Source: Bacillota bacterium (lineage in GTDB: Bacteria > Bacillota > Clostridia > Christensenellales > Aristaeellaceae). From it: a stretch of DNA of 64,000 nt. The position numbers and the translations under genes were made by a program. This document shows positions 17,589 through 26,526 of this stretch, in pieces (position 1 is the stretch's first letter; each line of letters starts with the position of its first letter). The notes below the pieces were generated by a model. It worked only from the letters and a program-made list of their open reading frames with translations, was not told the DNA's origin and did not search any database. The stretch lies in the NCBI GenBank assembly GCA_023413135.1, contig JAEZQK010000095.1, forward strand, positions 1-64,000. The letters are read 5' to 3'.

Positions 17589-17715
17589 GGCGGGCGATTG
17601 ATAATCGCCCCTACATCCGCAAAGAGTGAATTGGCTTTTCTTCCGGTTCACATATGTCCCGGTAGAGAAGTCAACAAACAAACTTCGTCGTAGGGGCGAT
17701 TATCAATCGCCCGCC
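17589..17715. repeat. 127-bp inverted-repeat element with 26-bp perfect arms
   Basis: The arms at 17589-17614 and 17690-17715 are perfect reverse complements; the right arm begins GTAGGGGCGATTATC and ends CGCCCGCC. The 75-bp centre has no open frame. It lies between two transcription units and shares the GTAGGGGCG end with the element at 53643-53825. It is best seen as a non-autonomous dispersed repeat (MITE- or REP-like). Confidence 0.7.
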
Positions 17716-17776
17716 CATGCTACATCGGCGCGTATCAAAGGGAGATGAGTCCAGCCATCCCCCCCAAAATAAGACA

Positions 17777-17804
17777 GGCGGCCCGCTTTACAGGCCGCCC
17801 TTTT
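17777..17804. terminator. Terminator between the flavoprotein and MFS genes
   Basis: Stem GGCGGCC / GGCCGCC (17777-17783 with 17793-17799) followed on the plus strand by CTTTTTC. The minus-strand exit TGTCTTATTTTG is weaker but usable by the MFS gene. Confidence 0.7.
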
Positions 17805-17816
17805 TCTGTATTTGTG

Positions 17817-19112
17817 TTATGAATCCAAACTTCGCAGGGAAGCGCTCTTCAAGCTGATCAGGCTGGAGGTAAAGCCGATGATCCCGGTGATCAGGAACAT
17901 CACCGCCATACCTGCGCCTTTGCCCGTACCCACCAGGTGGGACAGGAACTGGGACATGTTTGAACTTCCTGCCATCAAGGGCTCGAACACGTTGTCCGCC
18001 AGAAATCCACCCAGGAAAAGGCCCAGGGGGATCGTGCAGTACTGGATGGTATCCCGGGTGGAAAATACCCGGCCTTGCAGCTCGGTAGGGACCTTGGTGC
18101 GCATCACGGTGGTGAGGTTGGCGTTCAAAAACGGCAGGGGCATGTTGCCAACAAAGGCCGCGAACACCCATATGGGCACATTTCTGCCCAGCGCCCAGAG
18201 GAAATTGCAAAGCAAAAACGATATGGCACAGGCTCCAAAGATCACCCGAGTACGGCTTTTAAACGGCTTCATCAGCGTTACCAGGATGCTTCCCGCCAAT
18301 GTGCCCAGCCCCACGGCGGAGGAGACCATGGACAGCGCCGTTTGGCTGTCACCGGAACGCTTCAAGATCATGGCGGGCAGGATACCGAACCCGGTCATAT
18401 AGGCCAGCAGGTTGATAAAGGAAAAGAAAAGGATCATTTTCAGCACCGGGCTGTGCCTGCGCAAATAGCCCAAGCCTTGAAGGCAGCTTTTTAAGAATCT
18501 CTCTTTCTTTTCTTCCTTATACGGCACTGCCGGGATGCGGATGAAGAACATCAGCGACAAAAAGGCGGCGGCGAAGGTGGCAAGGTCAATGACAAGGACT
18601 GTTTTCAGCCCGCCCAGCGCAAGAACCGCTGTGGCCAGCGCAGGCGTTACCACCGTGACCAGGGAATTGGAAAACACCTGCAGGCCGCTGACCCGCAGAT
18701 ATTGATCCTTTGGTGTAAGCACGCTCACCGCCACATAGGAGGCGGGGCATTGGAAGGCGTTCATGCAGCTGATAAGGAAGTTGACGCCATACAGGTGCCA
18801 AAGCTGCAATCGCCCTGTTTCATGAAGGAAAAAGACCGTCAGTGTGCCCAAGGCGGCCACCAGGTCGCTTACAAGCATGATACGCTTCTTGTCCCACTTG
18901 TCGGCCAAGGTTCCAGCCACAAAGCAGAAAAGAATCGACGGCAGGTACGTGAAAAACGACAATAGTGCAATGCTGGTGGCCGTGCCCTGCTTGCCATACG
19001 CCCAAAGGATGAGCGCAAAACTGGTCATGGCACTGCCCAGCGAGGAAATGGATTGGCCGGCCCAGAGGATCAGAAAACTCTTGAGCCCTTTAAATTTTAA
19101 TATAGCTTTCAT
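17817..19112 (-). CDS. Major facilitator superfamily transporter (MFS_3/EntS-like exporter)
   Basis: 431 residues with about 12 membrane helices. LADKWDKKRIMLVSDL after helix 2 is the MFS loop motif, and RTKVPTELQGRVFSTRDTIQ in the second half is typical of the MFS_3 group containing enterobactin and macrolide exporters. It probably extrudes a small hydrophobic compound; the substrate is unknown. ATG 19112 has GAAGGAGC upstream. The leader (19113-19270) holds a nested set of inverted repeats, which suggests regulated expression. Confidence 0.86.
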   Translation of the reverse strand: MKAILKFKGLKSFLILWAGQSISSLGSAMTSFALILWAYGKQGTATSIALLSFFTYLPSILFCFVAGTLADKWDKKRIMLVSDLVAALGTLTVFFLHETGRLQLWHLYGVNFLISCMNAFQCPASYVAVSVLTPKDQYLRVSGLQVFSNSLVTVVTPALATAVLALGGLKTVLVIDLATFAAAFLSLMFFIRIPAVPYKEEKKERFLKSCLQGLGYLRRHSPVLKMILFFSFINLLAYMTGFGILPAMILKRSGDSQTALSMVSSAVGLGTLAGSILVTLMKPFKSRTRVIFGACAISFLLCNFLWALGRNVPIWVFAAFVGNMPLPFLNANLTTVMRTKVPTELQGRVFSTRDTIQYCTIPLGLFLGGFLADNVFEPLMAGSSNMSQFLSHLVGTGKGAGMAVMFLITGIIGFTSSLISLKSASLRSLDS

Positions 19113-19158
19113 GGCTTTGCTCCTTCAAATCATTTTGTTGAATTGGAGTGATGCAAAG

Positions 19159-19260
19159 CCTGATTCGGACGGATCTAATATTTACCGCTCCATGCACATC
19201 CCGTCCGGGATCAGACCATGCATGGAGCAAAGACAATGCAAAGCATCATAAAAAATCAGG
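19159..19260 (-). promoter_or_regulatory. Nested stem-loop leader upstream of the MFS exporter
   Basis: Three nested complementary pairs: CCTGATT/AATCAGG (19159-19165 with 19254-19260), GCTCCATGCA/TGCATGGAGC (19187-19196 with 19219-19228) and ATCCCG/CGGGAT (19198-19203 with 19206-19211). The GCTTTGCAT direct repeat occurs twice. Together they could fold one long cruciform in the 5' leader. It matches no riboswitch class that I recognise; an operator or attenuator is possible. Confidence 0.45.
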
Positions 19261-19380
19261 ATCTCGTTAATTTTTTATCTAAACCGGAAGCAGTATAGCA
19301 CAAGTGTTTTCGGTGCGCAAGGGAGAAAGTGGGAAATTATAGACATGATATGTGGGAAGCGGCGGAAGGATAGGAAAACG

Positions 19381-19409
19381 TTGACAGTTCAAATCTGCAT
19401 CAGTACAAT
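19381..19409 (+). promoter_or_regulatory. Sigma-A promoter of capA
   Basis: TTGACA (19381-19386), 17-base spacer, TACAAT (19404-19409); a near-consensus promoter 36 bases before the capA start. Confidence 0.8.
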
Positions 19410-19444
19410 AACAAATATAATGTGATCGAAAGGAATTTTGTTGC

Positions 19445-20509
19445 ATGCAAAAGACTGCGCTTATGATCCTGACCGCGCTGTTATTGTGCTTTGCCGTTTC
19501 TGCAACGGGGGAAACTTCTACAGACGATACCCTGACCCTATCCTTTATTGGTGATTGCAGCATCGGCGATTCCTACCGTACCAGAAACTATGATAAAGGC
19601 TATGCCAAAACGGTGGACAAGAACGGCTTTGACTGGCCTTTTTCCCTGGTGCGCACTTATCTTGATGCGGACGATGTGACCGTGGCCAACCTGGAGGTGG
19701 TGCTCACCACCAAAAAAAAGCAGGCTAACAAGGATATGAACCTGATTGCCGACCCCAAGTACGTGGGGGTTTTGCTGGAATCAGGCGTGGATGTGGTAAA
19801 CACCGCCAACAACCACAGCTATGACTTTTTGGCGGCAGGCTATCAGGAAAGCCTGAAAACCCTGGATGACGCAGGAATTCCCCATTTTGGCACCATCACC
19901 CCAGGCAATGAAAAGGTAGACCATATCCTGGCATATGAGGCGAAGGGCATCAAAATCGGCTTTGTGGGCTTTACGTATCCGCAGAACAGCGATATTGACA
20001 GGATCGCTCAAAGGATTCAAACCTTGCGGGACCAGGGCTGCGACCTTGTAATCGCCAGCTTGCATTGGGGGCGGGAACTTCATACCACCCCGAACAGCGG
20101 TCAGTATTCCTACGCAAAAAAGATACTGGATGCCGGGGCGGATGTGTTGTACGGTCACCATCCCCATATCCTGCAGCCTGTACACTTTTACAACGGCAAA
20201 CCTATCTTCTACAGCCTGGGAAATTTCACCTTCGGCACCATGGGCAGGGCGGACCCGGACACGGGCATCTTCCAGCTGCGCTATCGCCTGACAAAGGACG
20301 GGCCTGTGCTCGAAAACTTCAGCGTCATCCCCTGCCGCACCCAAGGCTCGGGGGATTACCGCCCGTATGAACTTGTGGAAGAGACTGAACGGCAGACAAT
20401 GCTCAAAAAGCTGGTCTTTAAGCGCGAGGCGAAGGGCATGCAAAGCCTGCCATCATCCTTTGTCCAAACGGGCAGTGTGGACTTTGCAAATGGGGAAATA
20501 GTTCAGTGA
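19445..20509 (+). CDS. CapA-family secreted metallophosphatase-like protein
   Basis: 354 residues with a signal peptide (MQKTALMILTALLLCFAVSA). Pattern of the PGA_cap domain: SFIGDCSIG, VANLEVVLT, NTANNHSYDF, LVIASLHWGRE, VLYGHHPHILQP and YSLGNFTFG, with the Asp, Asn and His residues that form the calcineurin-like metal site. The family is named after the poly-gamma-glutamate capsule protein CapA, but lone copies such as this (no capB or capC nearby) have no proven role and may act on the cell wall. Near-consensus promoter. GAAAGGA lies about eleven bases before the ATG. Confidence 0.87.
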   Translation: MQKTALMILTALLLCFAVSATGETSTDDTLTLSFIGDCSIGDSYRTRNYDKGYAKTVDKNGFDWPFSLVRTYLDADDVTVANLEVVLTTKKKQANKDMNLIADPKYVGVLLESGVDVVNTANNHSYDFLAAGYQESLKTLDDAGIPHFGTITPGNEKVDHILAYEAKGIKIGFVGFTYPQNSDIDRIAQRIQTLRDQGCDLVIASLHWGRELHTTPNSGQYSYAKKILDAGADVLYGHHPHILQPVHFYNGKPIFYSLGNFTFGTMGRADPDTGIFQLRYRLTKDGPVLENFSVIPCRTQGSGDYRPYELVEETERQTMLKKLVFKREAKGMQSLPSSFVQTGSVDFANGEIVQ

Positions 20510-20526
20510 CGGGGGAATGTGAGAGA

Positions 20527-21327
20527 ATGAGCGGGAAGATGGAAGCAACGAATATTCTACGGAATTCGGCACATCTCTATGATTTGGATCAGCGGGATAT
20601 TGTTACGACTGATATACCCTTTTATCTTGAGTATGCTAAAGGCGCAAGTGGGAACATCCTCGAACTCGGTTGCGGAACAGGCCGTGTTGCCATTCCGCTT
20701 GCCCAGGCAGGGCACAATATTACCGGTCTTGATCTGTCTGATAGTATGCTTGGCGTTTTTCATGCAAAGCTTGCCGGTATGCCTGCCGGGATCAAAGACA
20801 AAATATCGATTGTTCATGGAAACATGGCAAGCTTTTCGCTTGGCAAGAAATTTGATATGATCATCACTCCGTTTCGCGCTTTCCAGGCGCTTACAAGGGA
20901 TGATGATATAAATGGCTGTTTGAATTGCGTACATAGCCACTTGACTGAAAACGGCATATTCATCATCAATGTTTTCCGCCCATTCAAGATTCTTGACGAA
21001 AGTTGGTGTTACCCTGAAACAATTCAATGGGAACGTCTTGACGAGGCGACAGGCAGCAAGGTTGTAAAGAAGCATTGGGGCGAACGGATTGATGTAGCAA
21101 ACCAGATCATTTATCCTAACTTTGCTTATGAAGTAATACATCAAGACGATACTATTGAGAGATTTGTCGATCGACTTTCACTCAAATACTATTATTTTGA
21201 GCAACTGAAAAAGATTTTGCAGGATGCAGGCTTTCACATCATCAATGAATATGGTTGGTATGACAAATCAGCTATTGAAAACGGAAGGGAATTGATTTTT
21301 GTCTGCAAGGCAAAGCAATATGCTTAA
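20527..21327 (+). CDS. Class I SAM-dependent methyltransferase
   Basis: 266 residues. SAM-binding motif I is ILELGCGTGRVAIPLAQ, followed by ITGLDLSDSML (post I acid loop), then DMIITPFRAFQAL and IFIINVFRPF. The Methyltransf_25 core is followed by a C-terminal beta-rich region (YPNFAYEVIHQDD). The substrate is unknown. ATG 20527 is preferred, with GGGGGAA upstream; an in-frame GTG at 20506 overlaps the capA stop. It probably shares the capA promoter. More AT-rich than capA. Confidence 0.82.
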   Translation: MSGKMEATNILRNSAHLYDLDQRDIVTTDIPFYLEYAKGASGNILELGCGTGRVAIPLAQAGHNITGLDLSDSMLGVFHAKLAGMPAGIKDKISIVHGNMASFSLGKKFDMIITPFRAFQALTRDDDINGCLNCVHSHLTENGIFIINVFRPFKILDESWCYPETIQWERLDEATGSKVVKKHWGERIDVANQIIYPNFAYEVIHQDDTIERFVDRLSLKYYYFEQLKKILQDAGFHIINEYGWYDKSAIENGRELIFVCKAKQYA

Positions 21328-21333
21328 TAATTA

Positions 21334-21945
21334 TTATAAAGCCTCCGCCACCGCGGTAAGGGCGGCTTCCAGCCCCTTGATGATATCCTCCAGGGTCATG
21401 CCGAAGATGGGCTCCTTTTTTTCCTCTGCCTGCTCCGTAAGGTATGGCACGTGGATAAAGCCGCCCAGCGTGCCTGGAAATTCATTTTGAATCAGGTGCA
21501 TGACACCGTACATTAGATGATTGCACACAAACGTGCCCGCCGTGTTGGATACCGCTGCTGGCAGCCCCAAATCTTTGATAGCCTTTACCATGGCTTTGAT
21601 GGGCAGCGTGGCAAAATAGGCTGCCGGAGCGCCGGGAATGACAGGCTTGTCCACCGGAGCGTAGCCTGCATTGTCGGGTATGGATGCGTCTTCCATGTTG
21701 ATGGCCACCCGCTCCGGGGTGATGGCGGTGCGCCCTCCCGCCTGACCTACGCAGACCACCGCCTGGGGCCGGATGAACCGAATGGCCTCCGTTACTACAT
21801 TGATGGCCTTTCCAAACACCGTAGGTACCGTACACTTTATGATTTCAGTCCCAGCGATCCGGCCGGCCACCAGCCTCACGGCCTCCTGGGCCGGATTTAT
21901 TTTTTCACCCCCGAAAGGTTCAAAGGCGGTCAGCAAAATTTTCAT
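21334..21945 (-). CDS. pcp: Pyroglutamyl-peptidase I
   Basis: Cytosolic cysteine peptidase of family C15 removing N-terminal pyroglutamate. 203 residues. The triad is E78 (TPERVAIN), C141 (NTAGTFVCNHLMY) and H165 (GFIHVPYL), all at the expected spacing. ATG 21945 is preferred because GGGAGGG stands six bases before it and directly abuts the alternative ATG at 21951. It converges with the methyltransferase, with only six bases between the stops. Confidence 0.95.
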   Translation of the reverse strand: MKILLTAFEPFGGEKINPAQEAVRLVAGRIAGTEIIKCTVPTVFGKAINVVTEAIRFIRPQAVVCVGQAGGRTAITPERVAINMEDASIPDNAGYAPVDKPVIPGAPAAYFATLPIKAMVKAIKDLGLPAAVSNTAGTFVCNHLMYGVMHLIQNEFPGTLGGFIHVPYLTEQAEEKKEPIFGMTLEDIIKGLEAALTAVAEAL

Positions 21946-22074
21946 GCGCATCCCTCCCTATGGGTTTGATTATATACTGCCTGCAGGAAGAGGGCAAGCG
22001 CCTCCCTTGTGCTATGGTAGGCGCCGTGGTAAAATGTGCCTGGCAATAACGGTCTGCGACCGACGGAGGAAGCT

Positions 22075-23694
22075 ATGAATAAAGTTATCATCAATGCAAA
22101 AGTATATATTGACCGGGAGATATTTGCCCAGGCAGTGCTGGTAAGGGGAGAGCATATCGCCCTGGCCGGCACCAATGAACAAGTGCTGGCTGCCGCAGGG
22201 GACGGTGCTGAGCGCATCGATGCCGGGGGGCGGTTACTGGTGCCCGGGTTTCATGACTGCCATCTGCACCTGGCCTTTTTCGGCCGCGCGGCCAGCGCCA
22301 TTCCCGCCGCGAATGTTACTTCCATCGGCGAATTGATAGAGCGGGGGCGCGCGACCCTTGACCGCCTGCGGGCCAAACCCGGGGCTGTGGTCACCGGCAG
22401 GGGCTGGGATCAGGAACAGTTCTTGGGTGAAAAGCGTTTGCCAAACCGGTACGACCTTGACAGGATTTCCACAGAACACGCCATCGTCATCAGCCGCAAG
22501 TGCGGACACATATTGTGCTGCAATTCAAAAGCGCTGGAGCTGGCGGGTATAAAAAGGCCGGTCCCGGCGGTGGAGGGCGGGCAGATAGACGTGGACGAGG
22601 CGGGGGAGCCCACCGGCATCTTCCGCGAAAACGCAATGGACCTTCTTTTCAGGATCGTACCTGAGCCCAGCGATTTGGAGAAAGAGGCACAGATGGAATA
22701 TGCCATGCGCCATGCCCTGGCAAATGGCCTGACGGCTGTGGCAAGCCAGGACGCGACCGGCGGAGATATGGATGAAATTATCGGAACCTACGCCCGGCTT
22801 TACGAAAAGGGGGTGCGCCTGCGCGTCACGCAGCAGGCCGGGATCGGGTGTGAGGCGCATCTGGACGAATACATACGTAGAGGGTACCGCACCGGTACAT
22901 ATTTACATGCTCCCTTTTTGAAAATGGGCCCGCTGAAGCTTTTTGCGGACGGTTCCCTCGGCTCCAGGACCGCATTCATGAGAGAGCCATACAAAGACGC
23001 GCCCGGAACATGCGGAATACGTGTGCTGGAGCCGGAGGTGATGGCCGCCTATATCCAAAAAGCCGCGCAAAACGGCTTGCAGGTCGCGGTGCATGCCATC
23101 GGCGACGACGCCATGGACACCGTTATATCGTGCTTCGAGACGGTGACGAAGGAGGGTAATAACCCTCTGCGCCACGGCATCGTACACTGTCAGATTACCG
23201 ACCGGCCGCTTATATCGCGCATGACCGCGAATGACATTGTGGCGCTTGTCCAGCCGATCTTTCTGGCCAGCGACATGCACATCGCGCAAAGCCGGGTGGG
23301 CAGGGAACTGGCCTCCACATCCTATGCTTTTGGCACCATGGAGCGATTGCATATGCATGTCGCCTACGGCAGCGACTGTCCCGTGGAAACGCTGAATCCC
23401 CTGAAGGGCATCGCCTGCGCCGTGTCAAGGGCCGACCCTGACGACACCTTGGGGAACGCCTTCTTCCCGGAGGAGCGGGTGGATGTATATACCGCCGTGG
23501 ACAGCTATACGCAGGGCAGCGCTTACGCTACCTTTGATGAGGAACGCATGGGGCGCATTTACCCTGGGTATCTGGCCGACCTGGTTTTGCTGGACCGTGA
23601 CATTTTCGCCATACCGGCGGAAGAGATAGGCGATGCCCAGGTGCTTTTTACCATGGTGGGCGGTGAGATCGCCTATCAAAGGAATGCGGAATGA
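22075..23694 (+). CDS. Amidohydrolase, YtcJ-like (Amidohydro_3)
   Basis: 539 residues. Metal-binding start VPGFHDCHLHLAFFG (H-x-H), GRGWDQEQFLG, KMGPLKLFADGSLGSRTA, VHAIGDDAMDT, HGIVHCQIT and AYGSDCPVETLNP form the TIM-barrel amidohydrolase site typical of the YtcJ group. Substrates of this group are mostly unknown amides. No signal peptide. ATG 22075 has GGAGGAA upstream; the in-frame ATG at 22036 precedes it. Monocistronic or the first gene of a pair with rumA (about 65 bases between). Confidence 0.88.
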   Translation: MNKVIINAKVYIDREIFAQAVLVRGEHIALAGTNEQVLAAAGDGAERIDAGGRLLVPGFHDCHLHLAFFGRAASAIPAANVTSIGELIERGRATLDRLRAKPGAVVTGRGWDQEQFLGEKRLPNRYDLDRISTEHAIVISRKCGHILCCNSKALELAGIKRPVPAVEGGQIDVDEAGEPTGIFRENAMDLLFRIVPEPSDLEKEAQMEYAMRHALANGLTAVASQDATGGDMDEIIGTYARLYEKGVRLRVTQQAGIGCEAHLDEYIRRGYRTGTYLHAPFLKMGPLKLFADGSLGSRTAFMREPYKDAPGTCGIRVLEPEVMAAYIQKAAQNGLQVAVHAIGDDAMDTVISCFETVTKEGNNPLRHGIVHCQITDRPLISRMTANDIVALVQPIFLASDMHIAQSRVGRELASTSYAFGTMERLHMHVAYGSDCPVETLNPLKGIACAVSRADPDDTLGNAFFPEERVDVYTAVDSYTQGSAYATFDEERMGRIYPGYLADLVLLDRDIFAIPAEEIGDAQVLFTMVGGEIAYQRNAE

Positions 23695-23759
23695 TGATGG
23701 GTTTGGGCTGCTTGCAGCCCATGGAAAGATGATCATCTTGGAAAGGGGACGTGCTGGGC

Positions 23760-24893
23760 ATGACCTGTGACGCAAAGGCAAAAGGCTGCGGCGGTTGCCC
23801 CTATATCCATCTTACATATCCCGAACAATTGAAAAAGAAGCAGGCGCTTGTGAAAAAGCACCTTTCTACCTTTGGAAAGCCCCGTCCTATTCTTGGCATG
23901 GCCGACCCCGATCATTACCGCAACAAAGCCATTGCTACCTTTGCCAAGGCAAAAGAGGGGCTTATTTCGGGCATCTACCGGGAGGGTACTCATCAGGTGA
24001 TTCCAGTAGAGGAATGCCTGATTCACGCGCCCCAAACGGATGATGTATTGCGCGCGGTGCGGGAAACTGCCGTGGAGTGCGGCCTCAAGGCTTATGATGA
24101 GGACAGGCATACGGGCTTTTTGCGCCATGCGCTGGTACGGAGGGGCCATTATACGGGGCAGATCCTGGTGGTGTTGGTGACGGCTTCTGCTCCTTTTCCG
24201 AAAAAAGAGGAATTTGTATCAAAGCTGCTTGAAAAGCATCCCGGCATCACCTCCGTGGTGCAGAACGTAAATGCCCGCTCCACCAGCGCGGTACTTGGCT
24301 TTGTGGAGCATGTGCTCTACGGCCCCGGGTATATCGAAGATGCGCTGTGCGGCCTGCGCTTTTTTATATCGCCCCGCTCCTTTTACCAGGTGAACACCGC
24401 TCAAACCGAGCTACTATACAGGGAGGCCATCCGCCTGGCGGAGCTGACAGGAAAGGAAACAGTGATTGACGCCTATTGCGGCATCGGCACGCTGACGTTG
24501 GTTGCGGCCCAAGCTGCCGGACAGGCCATTGGGATCGAAATCAATCCCGCCGCAATTGCCGACGCCAACCGGAACGCCGCCGCCAACGGCATTGCAAATG
24601 CATCCTTCCTGAAAGGCGACGCAGGCCGGGTGATGGTGAAAATGGCGGAGGAGGGCAAGTCTGCCGAGGTGGTATTCATGGATCCGCCCAGGGCCGGCAG
24701 CAGCGAGGAGTTCCTGAATGCTCTGTGCACGCTTTCCCCCAAGCGGGTTGTGTACATCTCCTGCAACGTGGAAACGCAGGCAAGGGATCTGAAATACCTG
24801 CACGAGCGGGGGTACAAGGTGCGGGCCATCCAGCCGGTGGATTTGTTTCCCTATACGGAGCATGTGGAGACGGTTTGCCTGCTCGTAAAATAG
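23760..24893 (+). CDS. rumA: Class I SAM-dependent RNA m5U methyltransferase (RlmD/RlmCD/TrmA family)
   Basis: 377 residues, probably methylating uridine 747 or 1939 of 23S rRNA. N-terminal iron-sulfur ligands C3, C10, C13 (GCGGC) and a fourth Cys in VEECLIH; the TRAM domain of longer members is absent. SAM motif VIDAYCGIGTLTL, then FMDPPRAG and the catalytic SCNVETQARD. ATG 23760 is preferred over GTG 23751. The 3' end matters: degenerate copies of its last 250 bases occur at 26093, 27100 and 39321, and the AT-rich accessory block begins directly after its stop codon. Exact uridine target not decidable from sequence. Confidence 0.88.
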   Translation: MTCDAKAKGCGGCPYIHLTYPEQLKKKQALVKKHLSTFGKPRPILGMADPDHYRNKAIATFAKAKEGLISGIYREGTHQVIPVEECLIHAPQTDDVLRAVRETAVECGLKAYDEDRHTGFLRHALVRRGHYTGQILVVLVTASAPFPKKEEFVSKLLEKHPGITSVVQNVNARSTSAVLGFVEHVLYGPGYIEDALCGLRFFISPRSFYQVNTAQTELLYREAIRLAELTGKETVIDAYCGIGTLTLVAAQAAGQAIGIEINPAAIADANRNAAANGIANASFLKGDAGRVMVKMAEEGKSAEVVFMDPPRAGSSEEFLNALCTLSPKRVVYISCNVETQARDLKYLHERGYKVRAIQPVDLFPYTEHVETVCLLVK

Positions 24894-24988
24894 TATGAAC
24901 ACTAAGGAATAAATAAGTGGCGCGAGAAAACATTCTATGGAACGTCAATATATACAAGAATTAAGGAGTAGATGCAGGAGGTGGAAAT

Positions 24989-26080
24989 ATGCGCACGTGC
25001 ATTTATCTAAAAAAAAGTGAACCAGAGGTTTCTTTTTGTTCTAAAGAACACATTGTACCAGCAGGTATAGGTGGAATGATGACACTTGACTATGGTATTG
25101 TTTCTGATGAGGCAAATAAAAAGTTCTCATCTCTTGAATTGGACTTCATTAGGAATTCACCAATCTCTTTACCCAGGCAGTTTTTTGGACCTGGGAAAAG
25201 AGGGAAACTAGCCATTCTTAGAGCCTCCAAATCAAATATCCATATTATGAATGACGATAAAGGTAATACAAGCCTGGGATATATTCAATTAGGGAAGCCA
25301 CATCAAATTCCCCAGTTAATAGTTGAGGCAGACAATAGTGTAAAAATGATATTTGATGCATCTGCAGGTAGTATTGGATATCAAAAACAGCTGGAGGAAT
25401 TCAAAAGAGATCTCAAAGACTTTAATGGGGTATATATGTCAATTGATAAAAAAGAATTTGATGATGTACAGCTGATTATCGGTTACTTAGGGGGAAAATG
25501 GTATATTGCTAGAAATGAAAATATGGATGATGAAAAGCTAAATAGCATAATTCTTAAGATCTCGAACATTAATTTTGAAATAACTGCGCCACCCCTAACT
25601 CATTCATCTCAAATTACTTCAATTCAGCATATGGCTTTTAGCCATGAATATTTTTTTAGAGTATGCTCGAAAATGGTTTTTAATTTTTTGGCATATGCAA
25701 ATGGGCCTGAGTTTGTTTTTAGAGACATCTTTGACCCTATTAGAAATTGGATTACAAATGGTGGAGAAAATGTTTTCGCCAATTTGATAGATCCACAGGA
25801 TTCAGCTGCTTTTAAAAAGCTTCCTTTTCCGTCAGAAGCTCATACAATTCTAATTATGCCGATGGGTACAAAATTGGTAGGTTTTGTCGGGCTATATGGA
25901 AATAGTTTTTCAGTCGTGATATCAATATGTAACGATTTTAAGGAGTATTTTGGGCTTAACGGCTGGATTTGCGATTGGAGAAATAAGCGAGAAAATTTCT
26001 TGGAGGATTATATTGGTTCTATGTATAGAGATAGTATGCTGCATGGTGCTGATGTGGAAAGTGGGCTATCTCTATTTTGA
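24989..26080 (+). CDS. AT-rich protein with an HNH_5-like N-terminus, acquired, function unknown
   Basis: 363 residues. The beginning CIYLKKSEPEVSFCSKEH followed by IVPAGIGG resembles the HNH_5 endonuclease motif (CIFC...FxxEHVIPxxLGG), with the EH-I-P-GG core kept but the second Cys of the usual first C-x-x-C replaced by Leu. The remaining 330 residues show mixed alpha/beta character, no membrane helix and no domain I recognise. Codon use is strikingly AT-rich beside rumA. GGAGG lies seven bases before the ATG. It is bracketed by the rumA 3' end and a degenerate copy of that same end, which points to insertion. A nuclease or defence role is possible but unproven. Confidence 0.6.
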   Translation: MRTCIYLKKSEPEVSFCSKEHIVPAGIGGMMTLDYGIVSDEANKKFSSLELDFIRNSPISLPRQFFGPGKRGKLAILRASKSNIHIMNDDKGNTSLGYIQLGKPHQIPQLIVEADNSVKMIFDASAGSIGYQKQLEEFKRDLKDFNGVYMSIDKKEFDDVQLIIGYLGGKWYIARNENMDDEKLNSIILKISNINFEITAPPLTHSSQITSIQHMAFSHEYFFRVCSKMVFNFLAYANGPEFVFRDIFDPIRNWITNGGENVFANLIDPQDSAAFKKLPFPSEAHTILIMPMGTKLVGFVGLYGNSFSVVISICNDFKEYFGLNGWICDWRNKRENFLEDYIGSMYRDSMLHGADVESGLSLF

Positions 26081-26092
26081 AGGAAGCCAGAC

Positions 26093-26238
26093 AATGTGGA
26101 AACGCAGGCAAGGGATCTGAAATACCTGCATGAGTGGGGGTACAAGGTGTGGGAGATCCAGCCGATGGACTTGTTTCTCCATACTGAGAATATGGAGAAT
26201 ACAGTGCTGATGACGAATTGTGATCGGAATGATGAATA
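26093..26238 (+). pseudogene. Degenerate copy of the rumA 3' end
   Basis: Aligned by eye to rumA 24765-24893: about 11 mismatches in the first 96 bases, mostly C-to-T. The frame stays open (NVETQARDLKYLHEWGYKV...) to a TAG at 26236-26238, and its last 20 codons diverge from rumA. No start codon or ribosome site, so it is a fragment of a rumA-like gene and not a functional one. Confidence 0.85.
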
Positions 26239-26269
26239 GGGCGGATTGACCTCTTATGTAGCACAAATA

Positions 26270-26486
26270 CGTATGTGGGTGACGGCAGTTACCGGGCGAA
26301 TTCCTCCCCAAAGATTAAGCAGCAAAATGGGCAATGCCCCATCTTCCCAAAGAACAGGCGGCTTTGCTTGATTTGGCCGGGAAAGCCTACCGGGGTGAGT
26401 TTGATGACAAGTGGGATAGCCTGGACACTGAGGTGACCGCACTCGCCAATTGTCTGAAAAAAGAAATACAGCATAGACTTGAATAA
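26270..26486 (+). pseudogene. Degenerate 3' fragment of an ANT(9)-like adenylyltransferase gene
   Basis: Matches the last roughly 210 bases of the intact gene at 29008-29781 (from RMWVTA to the C-terminus). One extra base after GTTACCGG puts the copy out of frame, and the true frame then meets TAA in AAAGATTAA. It lies directly after a rumA fragment. Not expressed as a useful protein. Confidence 0.85.
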
Positions 26487-26526
26487 GTGCTTTCAGGCAG
26501 TATGATTATAAAATTGGAGAAGGACA

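Noticed and set aside
19781..20443. 220-codon open frame on the minus strand
   Set aside because: Antisense to capA, which has the conserved metal-site motifs and a consensus promoter.
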